This document shows positions 9,259 through 18,543 of a DNA stretch of 64,000 nt, piece by piece. Below the pieces are notes generated by a model. The model was not told where the DNA came from. It did no database searches and worked only from the letters and a program-made list of their open reading frames with translations. Location of the stretch: the NCBI RefSeq assembly GCF_000814005.1, contig NZ_JWLK01000002.1, positions 310,001 through 374,000 of the forward strand, given 5' to 3'. The position numbers were made by a program, and so were the translations under genes. Numbering within the stretch: the first letter of the stretch is position 1; every line of letters starts with the position of its first letter. The DNA comes from Ruegeria sp. ANG-S4 (GTDB lineage: Bacteria; Pseudomonadota; Alphaproteobacteria; Rhodobacterales; Rhodobacteraceae).

Positions 9259-10695
9259 TTACTTGCGGTAGCCGAGTTCCGTGAGTGTCGATTCTGCCGC
9301 TGTGGCCATCTGGTCCAGCCCGTCTTGCACACCCAGATCTCCAGTCAGGATCTGGTAGAAGATTGGCGCTGTGGCTTCGCGAACCTGAGCGTGGAACGGA
9401 TAGGCCGGTGCACCGGCAAACAGATACCCTTTGTCCCGGATCAGGTCGTAGTAGCCGCCCAGCTCTTCATTGAAGGCCACCACTTTCGGGTCGTCATACG
9501 TTGCCGTATGCGTCACACGCGGCGCTGCGACGGCCCAGTCCGGCTGAACCTCGTTTTGCGCGATAAACTGCAAGAATAGTGCGGTCGCTTCCTTGTTTTT
9601 TGAGGAATGCGGCATGCCGAACGCGCCACCGTCATAGTAGCCGATGTACCCTTCACCCGCTTCCGCCGCGTCCAGAACGCCATCTGCCAACGGTGGCAGC
9701 GCAACACCTACTTTACCTACAACGAGCGATTTGCTGTCATCAGCTGCGATCCAGCCCGCGTTTTCGCCGTAGACCAAACCTTGTGCTGCACGGCCGGCAC
9801 CGAAAGTCGTGCCCACTTCGGTCCAGGTTGAGGCCGGGCTTTCTGGCGGCGCAATATCGCGCATGCTCAGCCACCATGTCATTGCCTCAACAGCTTCAGG
9901 GCCGTTCATGGCACCACCGTTTGCAACCGAAGCCGCATAGTTGTTGTCTGCGTCGATGCCCCAGTTGTAAACGCCGAATGTTGGCGCAACGGACTCGTAG
10001 TACTCATACCAGGACGCGACGTGGCCGGTATGGGCCTGTGCTGTGGTACCCCACAGTTCCAAGTCGTTTTCTTTGCCGTAATCCGTAAAGAACTGGGCAA
10101 TCTCGGAATACTCATCATGCGTCGTCGCGGGCACAAGATCGCGTCCGGTCTTTTCTTTGAACGCTGCCTGAATGTCCGCATCGCCAAATAGGTCTTTCCG
10201 GTAGAGATAGACCTTCAGGAACGCCTCCATCGGCACACCGTAGAGGTTTCCATCTGCGTCCTTGAAGTAGTCCGCGAATGTCGTGAAGTTGCCTTCGTCA
10301 TAATTGGGCGCTTGCAAATCCGGATTATCGGCCAGAAAGGCGGTCAGGTTGGTCAGAAAATCGCGCGCCAGGTAGGAATAGATGATGTCCTGCTCGATAT
10401 AGACCATGTCATAGATGCCTGTCCCGGCTTCCATGTCCTTGATGCCTTTGTCGAACATCTGATCCCAGGACGTTGTCTCAACATCAACGCGGATGCCGGT
10501 CAGCTCTTCGAACTGAGGTGCGAGAACCTCGCGTATATACAAAGACGGCGGCGAAGACTCGGTCACACCCCGGATTGTCACGCCCTGGTACGGCTCAGCC
10601 GCTTTCTGCCACCAAGCGTGACCATCGGCAACGGCCGCCGTGGCGGCAACGGTAAGGGCCAGCGCTGACGCGCCGATCTTGAATGCAAAGCTCAC
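9259..10695 (-). CDS. Polyol/sugar ABC transporter periplasmic binding protein
   Basis: A GTG start at 10695 is chosen over the longer frame (to 10788) because GGGAGGAA lies 4 bases before it and the product then opens with a signal peptide, [24 protein letters not shown]. The mature protein (about 455 residues) has the cluster B solute-binding fold of CUT1 systems, with segments such as [20 protein letters not shown] and [19 protein letters not shown]. It captures the substrate in the periplasm and delivers it to the permeases downstream. First gene of the polyol operon, divergent from the SorC regulator. The size is slightly larger than the usual 420-440 residues. Confidence 0.9.
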   Translation of the reverse strand: MSFAFKIGASALALTVAATAAVADGHAWWQKAAEPYQGVTIRGVTESSPPSLYIREVLAPQFEELTGIRVDVETTSWDQMFDKGIKDMEAGTGIYDMVYIEQDIIYSYLARDFLTNLTAFLADNPDLQAPNYDEGNFTTFADYFKDADGNLYGVPMEAFLKVYLYRKDLFGDADIQAAFKEKTGRDLVPATTHDEYSEIAQFFTDYGKENDLELWGTTAQAHTGHVASWYEYYESVAPTFGVYNWGIDADNNYAASVANGGAMNGPEAVEAMTWWLSMRDIAPPESPASTWTEVGTTFGAGRAAQGLVYGENAGWIAADDSKSLVVGKVGVALPPLADGVLDAAEAGEGYIGYYDGGAFGMPHSSKNKEATALFLQFIAQNEVQPDWAVAAPRVTHTATYDDPKVVAFNEELGGYYDLIRDKGYLFAGAPAYPFHAQVREATAPIFYQILTGDLGVQDGLDQMATAAESTLTELGYRK

Positions 10696-10807
10696 GGTAT
10701 TCCTCCCATTTGTTTTCAGAGGTTCCGAGCGCGACGTTCTCGGCGACTCGCTCCACCTCGCTCCGACATAATGCTTATGTATGGTCACTCATGCAACTGT
10801 AAATTTT

Positions 10808-10839
10808 CATTTGTATGATTTGCCTTTCATATGTAAATG
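10808..10839. promoter_or_regulatory. Candidate SorC-family operator between the divergent polyol operons
   Basis: An imperfect inverted repeat, CATTTGTATGA (10808-10818) and TCATATGTAAATG (10827-10839), in the AT-rich divergent promoter region between the binding-protein gene and the SorC regulator. Such sites suit autoregulation plus control of the transport operon. The arms differ by two bases in length, so the site is tentative. Confidence 0.4.
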
Positions 10840-10903
10840 TGCAAGCGTGATCCAATCGCCAAAAGAAATGGCAATGCGCTGGCGCAGGCAGGAGGGGTCT
10901 TAA

Positions 10904-11884
10904 GTGGCACGTGAAGTAATTGAAGACAGCGACGCGTTCGTCACCGAGATTTGCTGGCATTACTATGTAAACGAAATGACTCAGGCCGAGATTGCCCGTC
11001 TCATGAATGTAACCCGTCTACGGGTGAACCAGGCGATCCAACGCGCCAAAGCCAAGGGTTTTGTGAAGATCCAAATCGAGTCGCCGTTCCTGCCCCGAAT
11101 AGAACTACAGGAAGAACTCAAAGCCGCCCTTGGTCTTCGCCGGGCTGTCGTCAGTCCTTCCAATGCGGCAGAGTATGATTACCACAAACCTGTTGGCGCA
11201 GCGTTGGCGACCGTGCTGACCGAACGGCTGGCGACCGGGGAATGGTCCTCTTTCGGCGTATCCTGGGGACTGACGCTGGATTCTGCCATACGCAAGCTGC
11301 CGCGTCAGACCCATCCGGATCTCGAAGTTGTCTCTATCCTTGGGGGAACCGCGCGGGGCTCGACGTTGAATTCCTTCGGCATCGCCTCGGGTATCGCCAA
11401 TGTGCTGGGCGCGCGCTACTCGGTGCTTACAGCCCCGATCTACCTTTCCGAGGGCATTGATCGCGAACTGTTCCTGTCTCAGTATGCCCTCAAGGACCAC
11501 TTCGAAAAATTCAGATCCTTGGACGCCGTTCTGCTGACGTGTTCGAATGTTTCCGACAAATCCTTTCTGGTCGAACATGGCCTGCCTCATGGTCTGACGC
11601 CCGAGGGGCTCATCAAAGCTGGCGCGATCGGAGATGTTCTGGGGCAGTTCCTTGATCGAAACGGCCAATCCGTTTCCGAAGAAGTCGACAACCGAACAAT
11701 CGGAATGCCACTTAGTCAGGTTCTGGAGATACCTGAAAAAATCATGGCGGCTGCGGGTCCACACAAGGTCGAAATTCTAAATGCGGCCTGTAAACGCGGA
11801 TTGGTCGATACGCTGGTAACGGACGACGTCACCGCGCGGCTTTTGCTGGAAAGCTGCGACACAGCCAGCAAAGCTGCCGAGTAA
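10904..11884 (+). CDS. SorC/DeoR-type sugar-binding transcriptional regulator
   Basis: A 326-residue regulator with an N-terminal helix-turn-helix (MTQAEIARLMNVTRLRVNQA, residues about 25-44) and a SorC-type sugar-binding domain (about 60-320), homologous to ribose isomerase-like folds that sense phosphorylated sugars. The GTG start at 10904 is preceded by AGGAGGGG 9 bases upstream. It is divergent from the polyol ABC operon and heads the plus-strand operon: the PfkB kinase starts 16 bases after its stop. By analogy with SorC and SmoC-type control it probably responds to a polyol or ketose phosphate and regulates both operons. Confidence 0.88.
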   Translation: MAREVIEDSDAFVTEICWHYYVNEMTQAEIARLMNVTRLRVNQAIQRAKAKGFVKIQIESPFLPRIELQEELKAALGLRRAVVSPSNAAEYDYHKPVGAALATVLTERLATGEWSSFGVSWGLTLDSAIRKLPRQTHPDLEVVSILGGTARGSTLNSFGIASGIANVLGARYSVLTAPIYLSEGIDRELFLSQYALKDHFEKFRSLDAVLLTCSNVSDKSFLVEHGLPHGLTPEGLIKAGAIGDVLGQFLDRNGQSVSEEVDNRTIGMPLSQVLEIPEKIMAAAGPHKVEILNAACKRGLVDTLVTDDVTARLLLESCDTASKAAE

Positions 11885-11900
11885 CGAGGACTGGAAGCCC

Positions 11901-12875
11901 ATGACCCTCGCTCCGGACAGCCTTGGCCCAACGATTTGTATCGGAGAAATCCTGGCCGAGATCGTTGTCACATCGATAGGCGAAGGGTTCGATCAACCGC
12001 TTCCGATGATTGGTCCGTTTCCAAGCGGAGCACCAGCCATCTTCATCGATCAATGTGCCAGAATGGGAGGGTCCGCCGCCATCGTTGGCGCAGTTGGCAA
12101 AGATGATTTTGGTCGAATGAACCTCACCCGTTTGCAGGATGACGGCGTGGACATCTCCGGCGTGATCGTAAGCCCAGATTACCCGACAGGCACTGCCTTT
12201 GTGCGTTACAGACCTGATGGCGACCGGGACTTTGTTTTCAATCTTTGGACATCAGCTGCCGGGCAGTTGCGTTGGAATGATAAGGTCGACGACGTCGTTT
12301 CCCGTGGCGGACACCTTCACATAATGGGCACCGCCATCGGCAACGGAACGGTTTGGCCAATTGTCGCGCGTGCGGCTCACATAATCAAACAGCGGGGTGG
12401 ATCTGTGTCACTGGACCCGAACCTGCGCAAAGAACTGAATGGCGATGCTGATGTGAAGATAATGGACGTCATCAAGATGACAGATCTTCTACTGCCATCG
12501 GGGGACGAATTGTACCACGCCGCGGGCTTGTCGTCGGACGTAAACGAGAAAACTGCAGTTGCGAAACTGTTTGCCAGTGGCGTTTCAGAGATTGCGATAA
12601 AGCGTGGGGAAAACGGCTCCTCCTGCTACGTAAGCGATGGAACCATCACCCATGCTTCGGCTTTTGGCGTGACCGAGGTTGACCCCACCGGTGCCGGGGA
12701 TTGCTTTGGCGGGGCTTATGTCGCCGCACGCCGACTTGGCCTGACAACCGATGAGGCGCTGACATATGCCAACGCTGCTGGGGCCCTCAACGTCACCCAA
12801 CAAGGACCAATGGAGGGTGCCGCAACCCGAGAGCAGCTGGACGGATTTATTGCTGCCAAGAGGTCTGATCAATGA
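11901..12875 (+). CDS. PfkB-family sugar kinase
   Basis: A 324-residue ribokinase/PfkB-superfamily kinase. The N-terminal substrate lid region carries GGSAAIVGAVGKDDFG, and the C-terminal signature DPTGAGDCFGGAYVA contains the catalytic Asp and anion hole. It should phosphorylate a ketose or ketose phosphate (fructose, tagatose or tagatose 6-phosphate are the candidates given the KbaZ-like neighbour). It follows the SorC regulator by 16 bases and overlaps the next gene by four bases (ATGA). Substrate cannot be told from sequence. Confidence 0.87.
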   Translation: MTLAPDSLGPTICIGEILAEIVVTSIGEGFDQPLPMIGPFPSGAPAIFIDQCARMGGSAAIVGAVGKDDFGRMNLTRLQDDGVDISGVIVSPDYPTGTAFVRYRPDGDRDFVFNLWTSAAGQLRWNDKVDDVVSRGGHLHIMGTAIGNGTVWPIVARAAHIIKQRGGSVSLDPNLRKELNGDADVKIMDVIKMTDLLLPSGDELYHAAGLSSDVNEKTAVAKLFASGVSEIAIKRGENGSSCYVSDGTITHASAFGVTEVDPTGAGDCFGGAYVAARRLGLTTDEALTYANAAGALNVTQQGPMEGAATREQLDGFIAAKRSDQ

Positions 12876-14155
12876 CGTCGCTTGCGTTGACTGAACTCGC
12901 GGAACTGCGTCGCAAAGGGAAACCGCGCGGCATTACATCGGTATGTTCCGCGCACCCGCTGGTATTGCGCGCAGCCCTGCATCATGGGCGCGATACCGGG
13001 GCCACGGTTCTGATCGAAGCCACCTGCAATCAGGTCAATCACCACGGCGGCTATACCGGGATGAAACCGCAAGACTTTGCGTCCCTCGTGGTCGACATGG
13101 CGCAGCAGGAAGGTTGCCCTGCCGATCAGATCATCCTTGGCGGAGATCACCTTGGCCCCAATCCCTGGAGACGTTTGCCAGCGGATGACGCGATGGATCA
13201 GGCGTCGGACATGGTGGCTGCCTACGTCACCGCTGGTTTCAGAAAACTGCATCTGGACACTTCAATGGGCTGCGCCGACGAGCCTGTTGCGCTGGGCGAC
13301 GACATGACTGCGCAAAGGGCTGCGCGTCTGGTCGAAACCGCCGAACAAACTGCGAAAGCACTAAAGCAAGCGCCGCCTCTGTATATCATCGGAACCGAGG
13401 TTCCCCCACCCGGAGGGGCAGATCATACATTGCAAAAGGTGCCGCCCACTGAACCGCAATCCGCCCGAAAGACCATAGAAGTTCATCGCCAGGCCTTTGC
13501 CGAGCTTGGTCTTTCCGAAGCTTTGCCCCGCGTCATAGGGCTTGTCGTCCAACCCGGGGTCGAATTCGGAAACACAAATGTAGTTACCTATCAGGCGGAC
13601 CTGACATGCAGCTTGACCCGAGTGCTGGACGACTATCCCAACCTCGTTTTTGAAGCGCATTCGACCGATTATCAGGGAACAGGTCCGCTGACCGAACTTG
13701 TCCGAGACGGATTCTCGATCCTGAAAGTCGGGCCAGAGCTGACCTTCGCGCTGCGTGAAGCGTTGTATGCGCTTGATCTGATCGCCAGCGACCTGATCCC
13801 GGACTACGGGAATCGACCCTTGTACGAGACGATGGATAAACTGATGTTGCAGTCGCCGGATTATTGGACCGGGCACTATCATGGCACTGCGTCAGACCTG
13901 CATTTCATGCGACACTATTCGCTGTCGGATCGCATCAGGTACTATTGGACTTCGCCCGAAGCACAAACCGCAGTCACACGGCTTTTTAGCGCTTTAAAAG
14001 GCCAAAGCGTGCCGCGACCGTTGTTCTGGCAGCATCTGCCTAGGGCGGCGGCCTATGCCGAATACACACTCGATCCCGAAGACATCCTTGTTCAATGCGT
14101 GCGGGCCAATTTGGAAAACTACCAAGAGGCCTGCGACGGAAGGGAAAAACAATGA
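12872..14155 (+). CDS. kbaZ: D-tagatose-bisphosphate aldolase non-catalytic subunit (GatZ/KbaZ-like)
   Basis: A 427-residue protein of the GatZ/KbaZ family, recognised by TGMKPQDFASLV, GGDHLGPNPWR, the HLDTSMGCADE segment and YIIGTEVPPPGGA. In enterobacteria this family stabilises the catalytic subunit GatY/KbaY of tagatose-1,6-bisphosphate aldolase. No catalytic partner is present in the window. In several alphaproteobacterial polyol clusters KbaZ-like proteins occur without KbaY, and an independent sugar-phosphate function has been suspected. It overlaps the kinase upstream and the SDR downstream by four bases each. The family call is firm, the activity open. Confidence 0.87.
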   Translation: MTSLALTELAELRRKGKPRGITSVCSAHPLVLRAALHHGRDTGATVLIEATCNQVNHHGGYTGMKPQDFASLVVDMAQQEGCPADQIILGGDHLGPNPWRRLPADDAMDQASDMVAAYVTAGFRKLHLDTSMGCADEPVALGDDMTAQRAARLVETAEQTAKALKQAPPLYIIGTEVPPPGGADHTLQKVPPTEPQSARKTIEVHRQAFAELGLSEALPRVIGLVVQPGVEFGNTNVVTYQADLTCSLTRVLDDYPNLVFEAHSTDYQGTGPLTELVRDGFSILKVGPELTFALREALYALDLIASDLIPDYGNRPLYETMDKLMLQSPDYWTGHYHGTASDLHFMRHYSLSDRIRYYWTSPEAQTAVTRLFSALKGQSVPRPLFWQHLPRAAAYAEYTLDPEDILVQCVRANLENYQEACDGREKQ

Positions 14156-14883
14156 CTGAACAATTTGCTGGAAAAAGCGTTATCATCACCGGCGCTGGAA
14201 AAGGCATAGGCCGGGCATGCGCCATAGAGTTGGCGAACAGGGGCGCAAGCGTCATTGCCATGGCCAGAACCCAGGAAGACCTTGAGGAGCTTTCCCGGCT
14301 GACCGGATGTCGGTCCATTCAGGTGGACCTGATGGACAATGATGCGGCGCGAAACGCTATGGACGATGCCGGAGTTTGCGATTTTCTGATAAACTGCGCC
14401 GGCACGAATGTGCTGCAATCTGTCTTGAACATGACGGACGATGGGTATGAGACGGTCATGGGCATCAACCTGCGCGCGGCGTTGGTTTGCGCCCAAGCGT
14501 TTGCCAGAATGCGCGTCGCGGCTGGCGGCGGCGGTGCTATCTTGAATGTCACGTCGATTGCAGGGCATCGCGGGTTCGACGAACACGTTTGTTATGCGGC
14601 GTCCAAAGCCGGGCTGGAAGGGGCAACCCGTGTCATGGCGCGCGAACTTGGGCCGCATGGAATCCGGGTGAACGCGGTCGCTCCGACAATAACAATGACC
14701 GATTTGGCTGCAGCAGCGTGGTTGGACCCTGCAAAAAAGGATCCGATGATGGTACGCCATCCAATCGGGCGATTTGCAGAAGTGCAGGATGTGGCCAAAT
14801 CCATTGTGATGCTGCTGTCGGATGATGCCCCGATGGTCACTGGCGTCGTCTTACCGATAGATGGCGGGTTTCTCGCCAATTGA
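14152..14883 (+). CDS. L-xylulose reductase-like SDR
   Basis: The start at 14152 (ATGA overlap with kbaZ) gives 243 residues, the length of dicarbonyl/L-xylulose reductase (DCXR). Rossmann motif TGAGKGIG, catalytic YAASK, and the C-terminal segment HPIGRFAEVQDV plus the PIDGGF end all resemble DCXR closely. The enzyme interconverts L-xylulose and xylitol, or other ketose/polyol pairs, with NADP(H). Its place in a polyol operon supports polyol oxidation. The ribitol dehydrogenase-like gene follows after 30 bases. An upstream in-frame ATG (14095) inside kbaZ is rejected. Confidence 0.87.
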   Translation: MTEQFAGKSVIITGAGKGIGRACAIELANRGASVIAMARTQEDLEELSRLTGCRSIQVDLMDNDAARNAMDDAGVCDFLINCAGTNVLQSVLNMTDDGYETVMGINLRAALVCAQAFARMRVAAGGGGAILNVTSIAGHRGFDEHVCYAASKAGLEGATRVMARELGPHGIRVNAVAPTITMTDLAAAAWLDPAKKDPMMVRHPIGRFAEVQDVAKSIVMLLSDDAPMVTGVVLPIDGGFLAN

Positions 14884-14913
14884 TCCCTGAATCGCCACAC
14901 CAAGGAGACTAAA

Positions 14914-15642
14914 ATGGCCGTAACGCTAAACGGAAAAATCGCCGCTGTAACCGGGGCCGCTTCGGGGATAGGGCTGGCCGCCACACGCGCGTTGCAGGCA
15001 GAAGGCGCGACGGTCGTCATGGTCGATCGGGATCAAAAAGCGCTGGAAACACTGACGTCACAACTGGGCGACAAAGCCGTGGCGCAGGTTACCGATCTGT
15101 TGGACCCGGAAAGCTGCAAGGCGATGGTTCCGGACATTCTTGGTAAAGTGGATCAAATCGACATCCTGTTTTGCAATGCGGGAACATACATTGGCGGCGA
15201 TTTGGATGAGACGGATCCCGATACGATCGACCGAATGCTGAACCTGAACGTCAACGCAGTGATGAAGAACGTACATGCCGTAATTCCACAAATGAAAAAG
15301 CAGGGTTCAGGTGATATCTGGGTGACATGCTCGGTGGCTGGTCACAGCGCAATCCCGTGGGAGCCTGTCTACTCTGGATCGAAATGGGCAATGACCTGCT
15401 TTGTTCAGACGATGCGCCGCCAGCTCCGGGAACATGGAATTCGCGTCGGGCAAATCTCACCAGGGCCGGTGGCTTCGGCCTTGTTGGCGGATTGGCCGGA
15501 AGAGAATTTGCGCAAGGCAAAGGAAAGCGGATCGATCATTGAGCCCGAGGAAGTTGCCGATGCACTTGTGTTTGCATTGACCAGGGGTCGAAATGTCACG
15601 ATCCGGGACATGATTGTTCTGCCGACGAACTTCGATATCTGA
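14914..15642 (+). CDS. Ribitol dehydrogenase-like SDR
   Basis: A 242-residue short-chain dehydrogenase with TGAASGIG cofactor motif and YSGSK catalytic motif (S-Y-K triad visible). The C-terminus, TRGRNVTIRDMIVLPTNFDI in outline, is characteristic of ribitol 2-dehydrogenase-like enzymes. It would oxidise a pentitol or hexitol to a ketose with NAD. GGAGAC precedes the ATG. It is the last gene of the plus-strand polyol operon and converges on the 3-hydroxyisobutyrate dehydrogenase-like gene 68 bases away. Other SDR substrates are possible. Confidence 0.84.
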   Translation: MAVTLNGKIAAVTGAASGIGLAATRALQAEGATVVMVDRDQKALETLTSQLGDKAVAQVTDLLDPESCKAMVPDILGKVDQIDILFCNAGTYIGGDLDETDPDTIDRMLNLNVNAVMKNVHAVIPQMKKQGSGDIWVTCSVAGHSAIPWEPVYSGSKWAMTCFVQTMRRQLREHGIRVGQISPGPVASALLADWPEENLRKAKESGSIIEPEEVADALVFALTRGRNVTIRDMIVLPTNFDI

Positions 15643-15710
15643 CGGAACCTGAACGCGTAATACACCTTAAGGGTGCACCTCATCAGATCTCGGTCAGGTT
15701 TTTCGCTGGC

Positions 15711-16583
15711 TTAGCCCCTGCGCCTGGAAACAAACCGCGGCAACATGGCCGAGAAGTCTTTCCCCTGCCCGTCTTCATCCTCGACGAAACGCGCATACAA
15801 CGCCTCGGCCAACTGACCCATTGGCGTGTCTGCATCCGCACTGGTCGCGGCCTGCTGGCTGAGACGCAGATCCTTGAGCATGAGTTCCGCTGCAAATCCG
15901 GGGCGGTAGTCATTATCTGCGGGACTTTGCGGACCTACGCCCGGCGCCGGGCAATATGCGTTCATAGTCCAGCTGTAACCGGACGAGGTCGAAACCACGT
16001 CGAACATTTTTTGACGATCCAGACCCAGCTTGTCCGCCAATGCAAAGGCTTCGCATGTGCCGATCATGGTGACCCCCAGGATCATGTTATTGCATATTTT
16101 GGCGGCCTGCCCCGCACCCGCGTCGCCGCAATGAACTGCTTTTTGACCCATGATCGTGAAAAGCGGCTCGGCGGTTGCAAAAGCATCGGTCGTGCCGCCC
16201 GCCATAAAGGTCAACGTCCCGGCAGACGCGCCCCCAATCCCACCCGAGACCGGCGCATCGACAAAACGCAAGCCAGCCGAATTGGCCTGATCCGCAACGG
16301 CGCGGGCACTGTCCACGTCTACGGTCGAGCAATCCACCAATGTCGCCCCGGCGGCCATCGCAGGAACAACCTCATCCGCAACGGCGCGGAGGATTTCGCC
16401 GTTGGGAAGCATGGTGATCACGACATCGGCGCCCGCCGCGGCTTCGGCCCCCGATCCGGCAAGCGCAACGCCCTCGATTGAGACCTGTACCCTGTCGAAA
16501 CCGATGACTTCGTGACCAGCTTTCGCCAGATTCGCTGCCATGGGGCCACCCATGTTCCCCAGCCCAATAAACCCGATCTTCAT
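15711..16583 (-). CDS. 3-hydroxyisobutyrate dehydrogenase-family oxidoreductase
   Basis: A 290-residue beta-hydroxyacid dehydrogenase. N-terminal NAD(P) motif GFIGLGNMGGPMAANLAKAG, the substrate motif VDAPVSGGIGGASAGTLTFM and the catalytic Lys region AGAGQAAKICNNMILG are all present. It is closest in pattern to 3-hydroxyisobutyrate dehydrogenase (valine catabolism), though tartronate-semialdehyde reductase and threonate dehydrogenase share these motifs. It stands alone: no valine genes adjoin it, and the polyol operon converges on it. A polyol-derived hydroxyacid is therefore an alternative substrate. Confidence 0.85.
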   Translation of the reverse strand: MKIGFIGLGNMGGPMAANLAKAGHEVIGFDRVQVSIEGVALAGSGAEAAAGADVVITMLPNGEILRAVADEVVPAMAAGATLVDCSTVDVDSARAVADQANSAGLRFVDAPVSGGIGGASAGTLTFMAGGTTDAFATAEPLFTIMGQKAVHCGDAGAGQAAKICNNMILGVTMIGTCEAFALADKLGLDRQKMFDVVSTSSGYSWTMNAYCPAPGVGPQSPADNDYRPGFAAELMLKDLRLSQQAATSADADTPMGQLAEALYARFVEDEDGQGKDFSAMLPRFVSRRRG

Positions 16584-16861
16584 GTCTTTCCTCCGTCAGA
16601 CCCTACGGTCCTTGTCTTTTGCACCTGCTTCAACCGGCCGGTCGCTTTGGATCACGCTGCGTTCCGCGTGCCGTATTTCCAGTTTGATTTGGGACGTTTG
16701 TCAATCGCCACAGCCAAAGTACTTGCCGGAACTCGTAATCTTCGGTCGAGCGACCCAAGCCAAATACATGTCCGAAGTCATCCAAGGCCTCACGCGGCAA
16801 ATTCGAACCTTTGGTCATGATTAGGTACAAAGGTTGGAGCCAGTAACTGTGCCGCGGCCAG

Positions 16862-17785
16862 TCACGTCAGCAAGGCCAAGTCCTGTCCGGTTGTTTTTCT
16901 TCGGGTCGGCATCGTCCTTGCGTCTCTTCCGCCTATTGTCAGGGCCACATCCTTGAAAAAGCCGTCATTGTCGAAACACCAGCGATGCGAATAAACTCTG
17001 GATCGCTTTGATTTCGGTACGTCGCGCTTGTACTGCTCGTCACAGAAAATATCCCAATGACCCTTGGTCTTGAGGTTGGGCATTCCGACATGTCCAGCCC
17101 GCGCACGACCGCCGTTTATCAGCCCACCGGACAGCGCCAGAACCTTGTCACGCGTGCTGTAGTAGTTCGTGAACCGCTTGCTGCGTTTTTTCAGAACCAA
17201 CCCGCCCCATGCCCCTTTTTCAAGCCACGCCGAGTCCACATCTGCTGACGCAAACATGACCTGATCCGCACCCCAATTCCCGACAGACCCGGCGGAGTCG
17301 CCAAAATCTGAAAAGGCGCGCAGAACGACCAGAGCCCCCATGGAATGGGCGATGATGTGCACCTTTGGACGCGAAGGCATTGCCAGCAGCGGCAACATCC
17401 CGTCGCCAACAAGATGAGGCGCAACCTTCTTGGCGTCGGACCTGTCCTTGTCATAAGCATGGACCGATCCGTCGCTTGGCCAATCAAAGGCAACAACCGC
17501 GCCCTTAAATCCCTTGGACCTGACGCCTTTTTCAATCTTGGCCATCCGGTCCAGCATACCCTTTTGTGACGTGTTGAAGCCGTGAACATAAATCAGGACC
17601 TCTTTGTCTCCGCCTTGCTGGCGCAAAAGATCAAGCCAAGCCGCTTTCTTGATGATGCCGCCCTTTTTGATCCGCCCGTCCGAGCTTGATTTGGTGATGC
17701 TGACGTAGCGTGTCTTCGCCGCGGGTTTGAGCGTGAATTTTTTCTTCGAAGCATTGTATGTGCGGCGGGAAAAAAACAGGGCCAT
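16862..17785 (-). CDS. Alpha/beta hydrolase of DUF900 family
   Basis: A 307-residue cytoplasmic-looking protein (no signal peptide) with alpha/beta hydrolase features: the oxyanion-loop segment VLIYVHGFNTSQKG (residues about 63-76) and a nucleophile elbow AHSMG with Ser148. The WPSDGSVHAY region is typical of DUF900 hydrolases. The N- and C-termini are Lys/Arg rich. Family function is unknown. It stands alone on the minus strand, 74 bases after the end of the neighbouring membrane-protein gene; the 278 bases between its end and the next gene hold nothing recognisable. Confidence 0.8.
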   Translation of the reverse strand: MALFFSRRTYNASKKKFTLKPAAKTRYVSITKSSSDGRIKKGGIIKKAAWLDLLRQQGGDKEVLIYVHGFNTSQKGMLDRMAKIEKGVRSKGFKGAVVAFDWPSDGSVHAYDKDRSDAKKVAPHLVGDGMLPLLAMPSRPKVHIIAHSMGALVVLRAFSDFGDSAGSVGNWGADQVMFASADVDSAWLEKGAWGGLVLKKRSKRFTNYYSTRDKVLALSGGLINGGRARAGHVGMPNLKTKGHWDIFCDEQYKRDVPKSKRSRVYSHRWCFDNDGFFKDVALTIGGRDARTMPTRRKTTGQDLALLT

Positions 17786-17859
17786 CGGGAAATCTCCTTC
17801 TTTTCAACCCAACAACTCTGTCACAAAACACCTATCTGACAAAGCCAAGGCGTGAATGA

Positions 17860-18537
17860 TCAGTGCGATCCAAGTGCGGACCAGATACCAAAACCGCCGA
17901 CGATGATCAGGCTTACTGCCCAAACAACGTCCAGGTTAAACCAGCTTTTGGAGATGAACTTGAGCCCCAGCCAATGGTAGACAATCACCGCAACCGACGC
18001 ACCAGCCGTTGTCATGGCCAGCGTGTGCACCGCGGCCACGAAGAACGCGGTGACGATATCGTTGCTCATCAACACCTGCGCAGCAGCGTGACCGCTGGCG
18101 GCAACATTGCCCGGTTCAAGCAGGCCGCAAATGCCCAGGTAAATCGGAACAAGCATGAGCCCCGCCCCGTGCGCCATTGCGGCCAGAAACGACCAAAGCA
18201 CTAATCGCGCTGGATGTACGCGGGCCAGAATTCTGGGGTGTTTGCGATTGATCAATAGATAGACACCCATTGCAACCACGACGAAACCCGCAACCAGCCG
18301 GATTTCCGTCTCACGTTCGACAAGAAAAATCATCAGCGAGAATGGCAGCAGGATGCCGATCATCGCCAGAAAATGGCCCAGGGCCAGCATGGCCAGGGCC
18401 TTGACCATGACCAATGGCCTTCGCTCCATCAACGCGGCTGAAACAGCCAAGGGCCAACCCATGCCGGGATTGAGGCCGTGATAAAAACCAGAAAAAATGA
18501 CGGCCCACCAAAGGGCCGCCAAGGACAAGTCTTCCAT
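17860..18537 (-). CDS. Polytopic membrane protein in the SBP56 operon
   Basis: A 225-residue protein with about six hydrophobic segments. An N-terminal FYHGLNPGMGWPLAVSA motif and a later MAHGAGLMLVPI segment place conserved-looking His residues in or near membrane spans, loosely recalling metal or sulfur exporters, but the HX4D motif of NicO/RcnA is absent. I do not recognise the family. It starts 6 bases after the SBP56-like gene, so both are probably one mRNA. A role linked to the sulfur or metal chemistry of SBP56 is inference only. Confidence 0.75.
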   Translation of the reverse strand: MEDLSLAALWWAVIFSGFYHGLNPGMGWPLAVSAALMERRPLVMVKALAMLALGHFLAMIGILLPFSLMIFLVERETEIRLVAGFVVVAMGVYLLINRKHPRILARVHPARLVLWSFLAAMAHGAGLMLVPIYLGICGLLEPGNVAASGHAAAQVLMSNDIVTAFFVAAVHTLAMTTAGASVAVIVYHWLGLKFISKSWFNLDVVWAVSLIIVGGFGIWSALGSH

Positions 18538-18543
18538 TCCTAC

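Noticed and set aside
15643..15710. Terminator between the convergent SDR and hydroxyacid dehydrogenase genes
   Set aside because: AACCTGA/TCAGGTT arms exist but are separated by a very long loop; not a convincing hairpin.
16630..16830. 66-codon minus-strand frame in the gap before the DUF900 gene
   Set aside because: No family resemblance and no convincing ribosome binding site.
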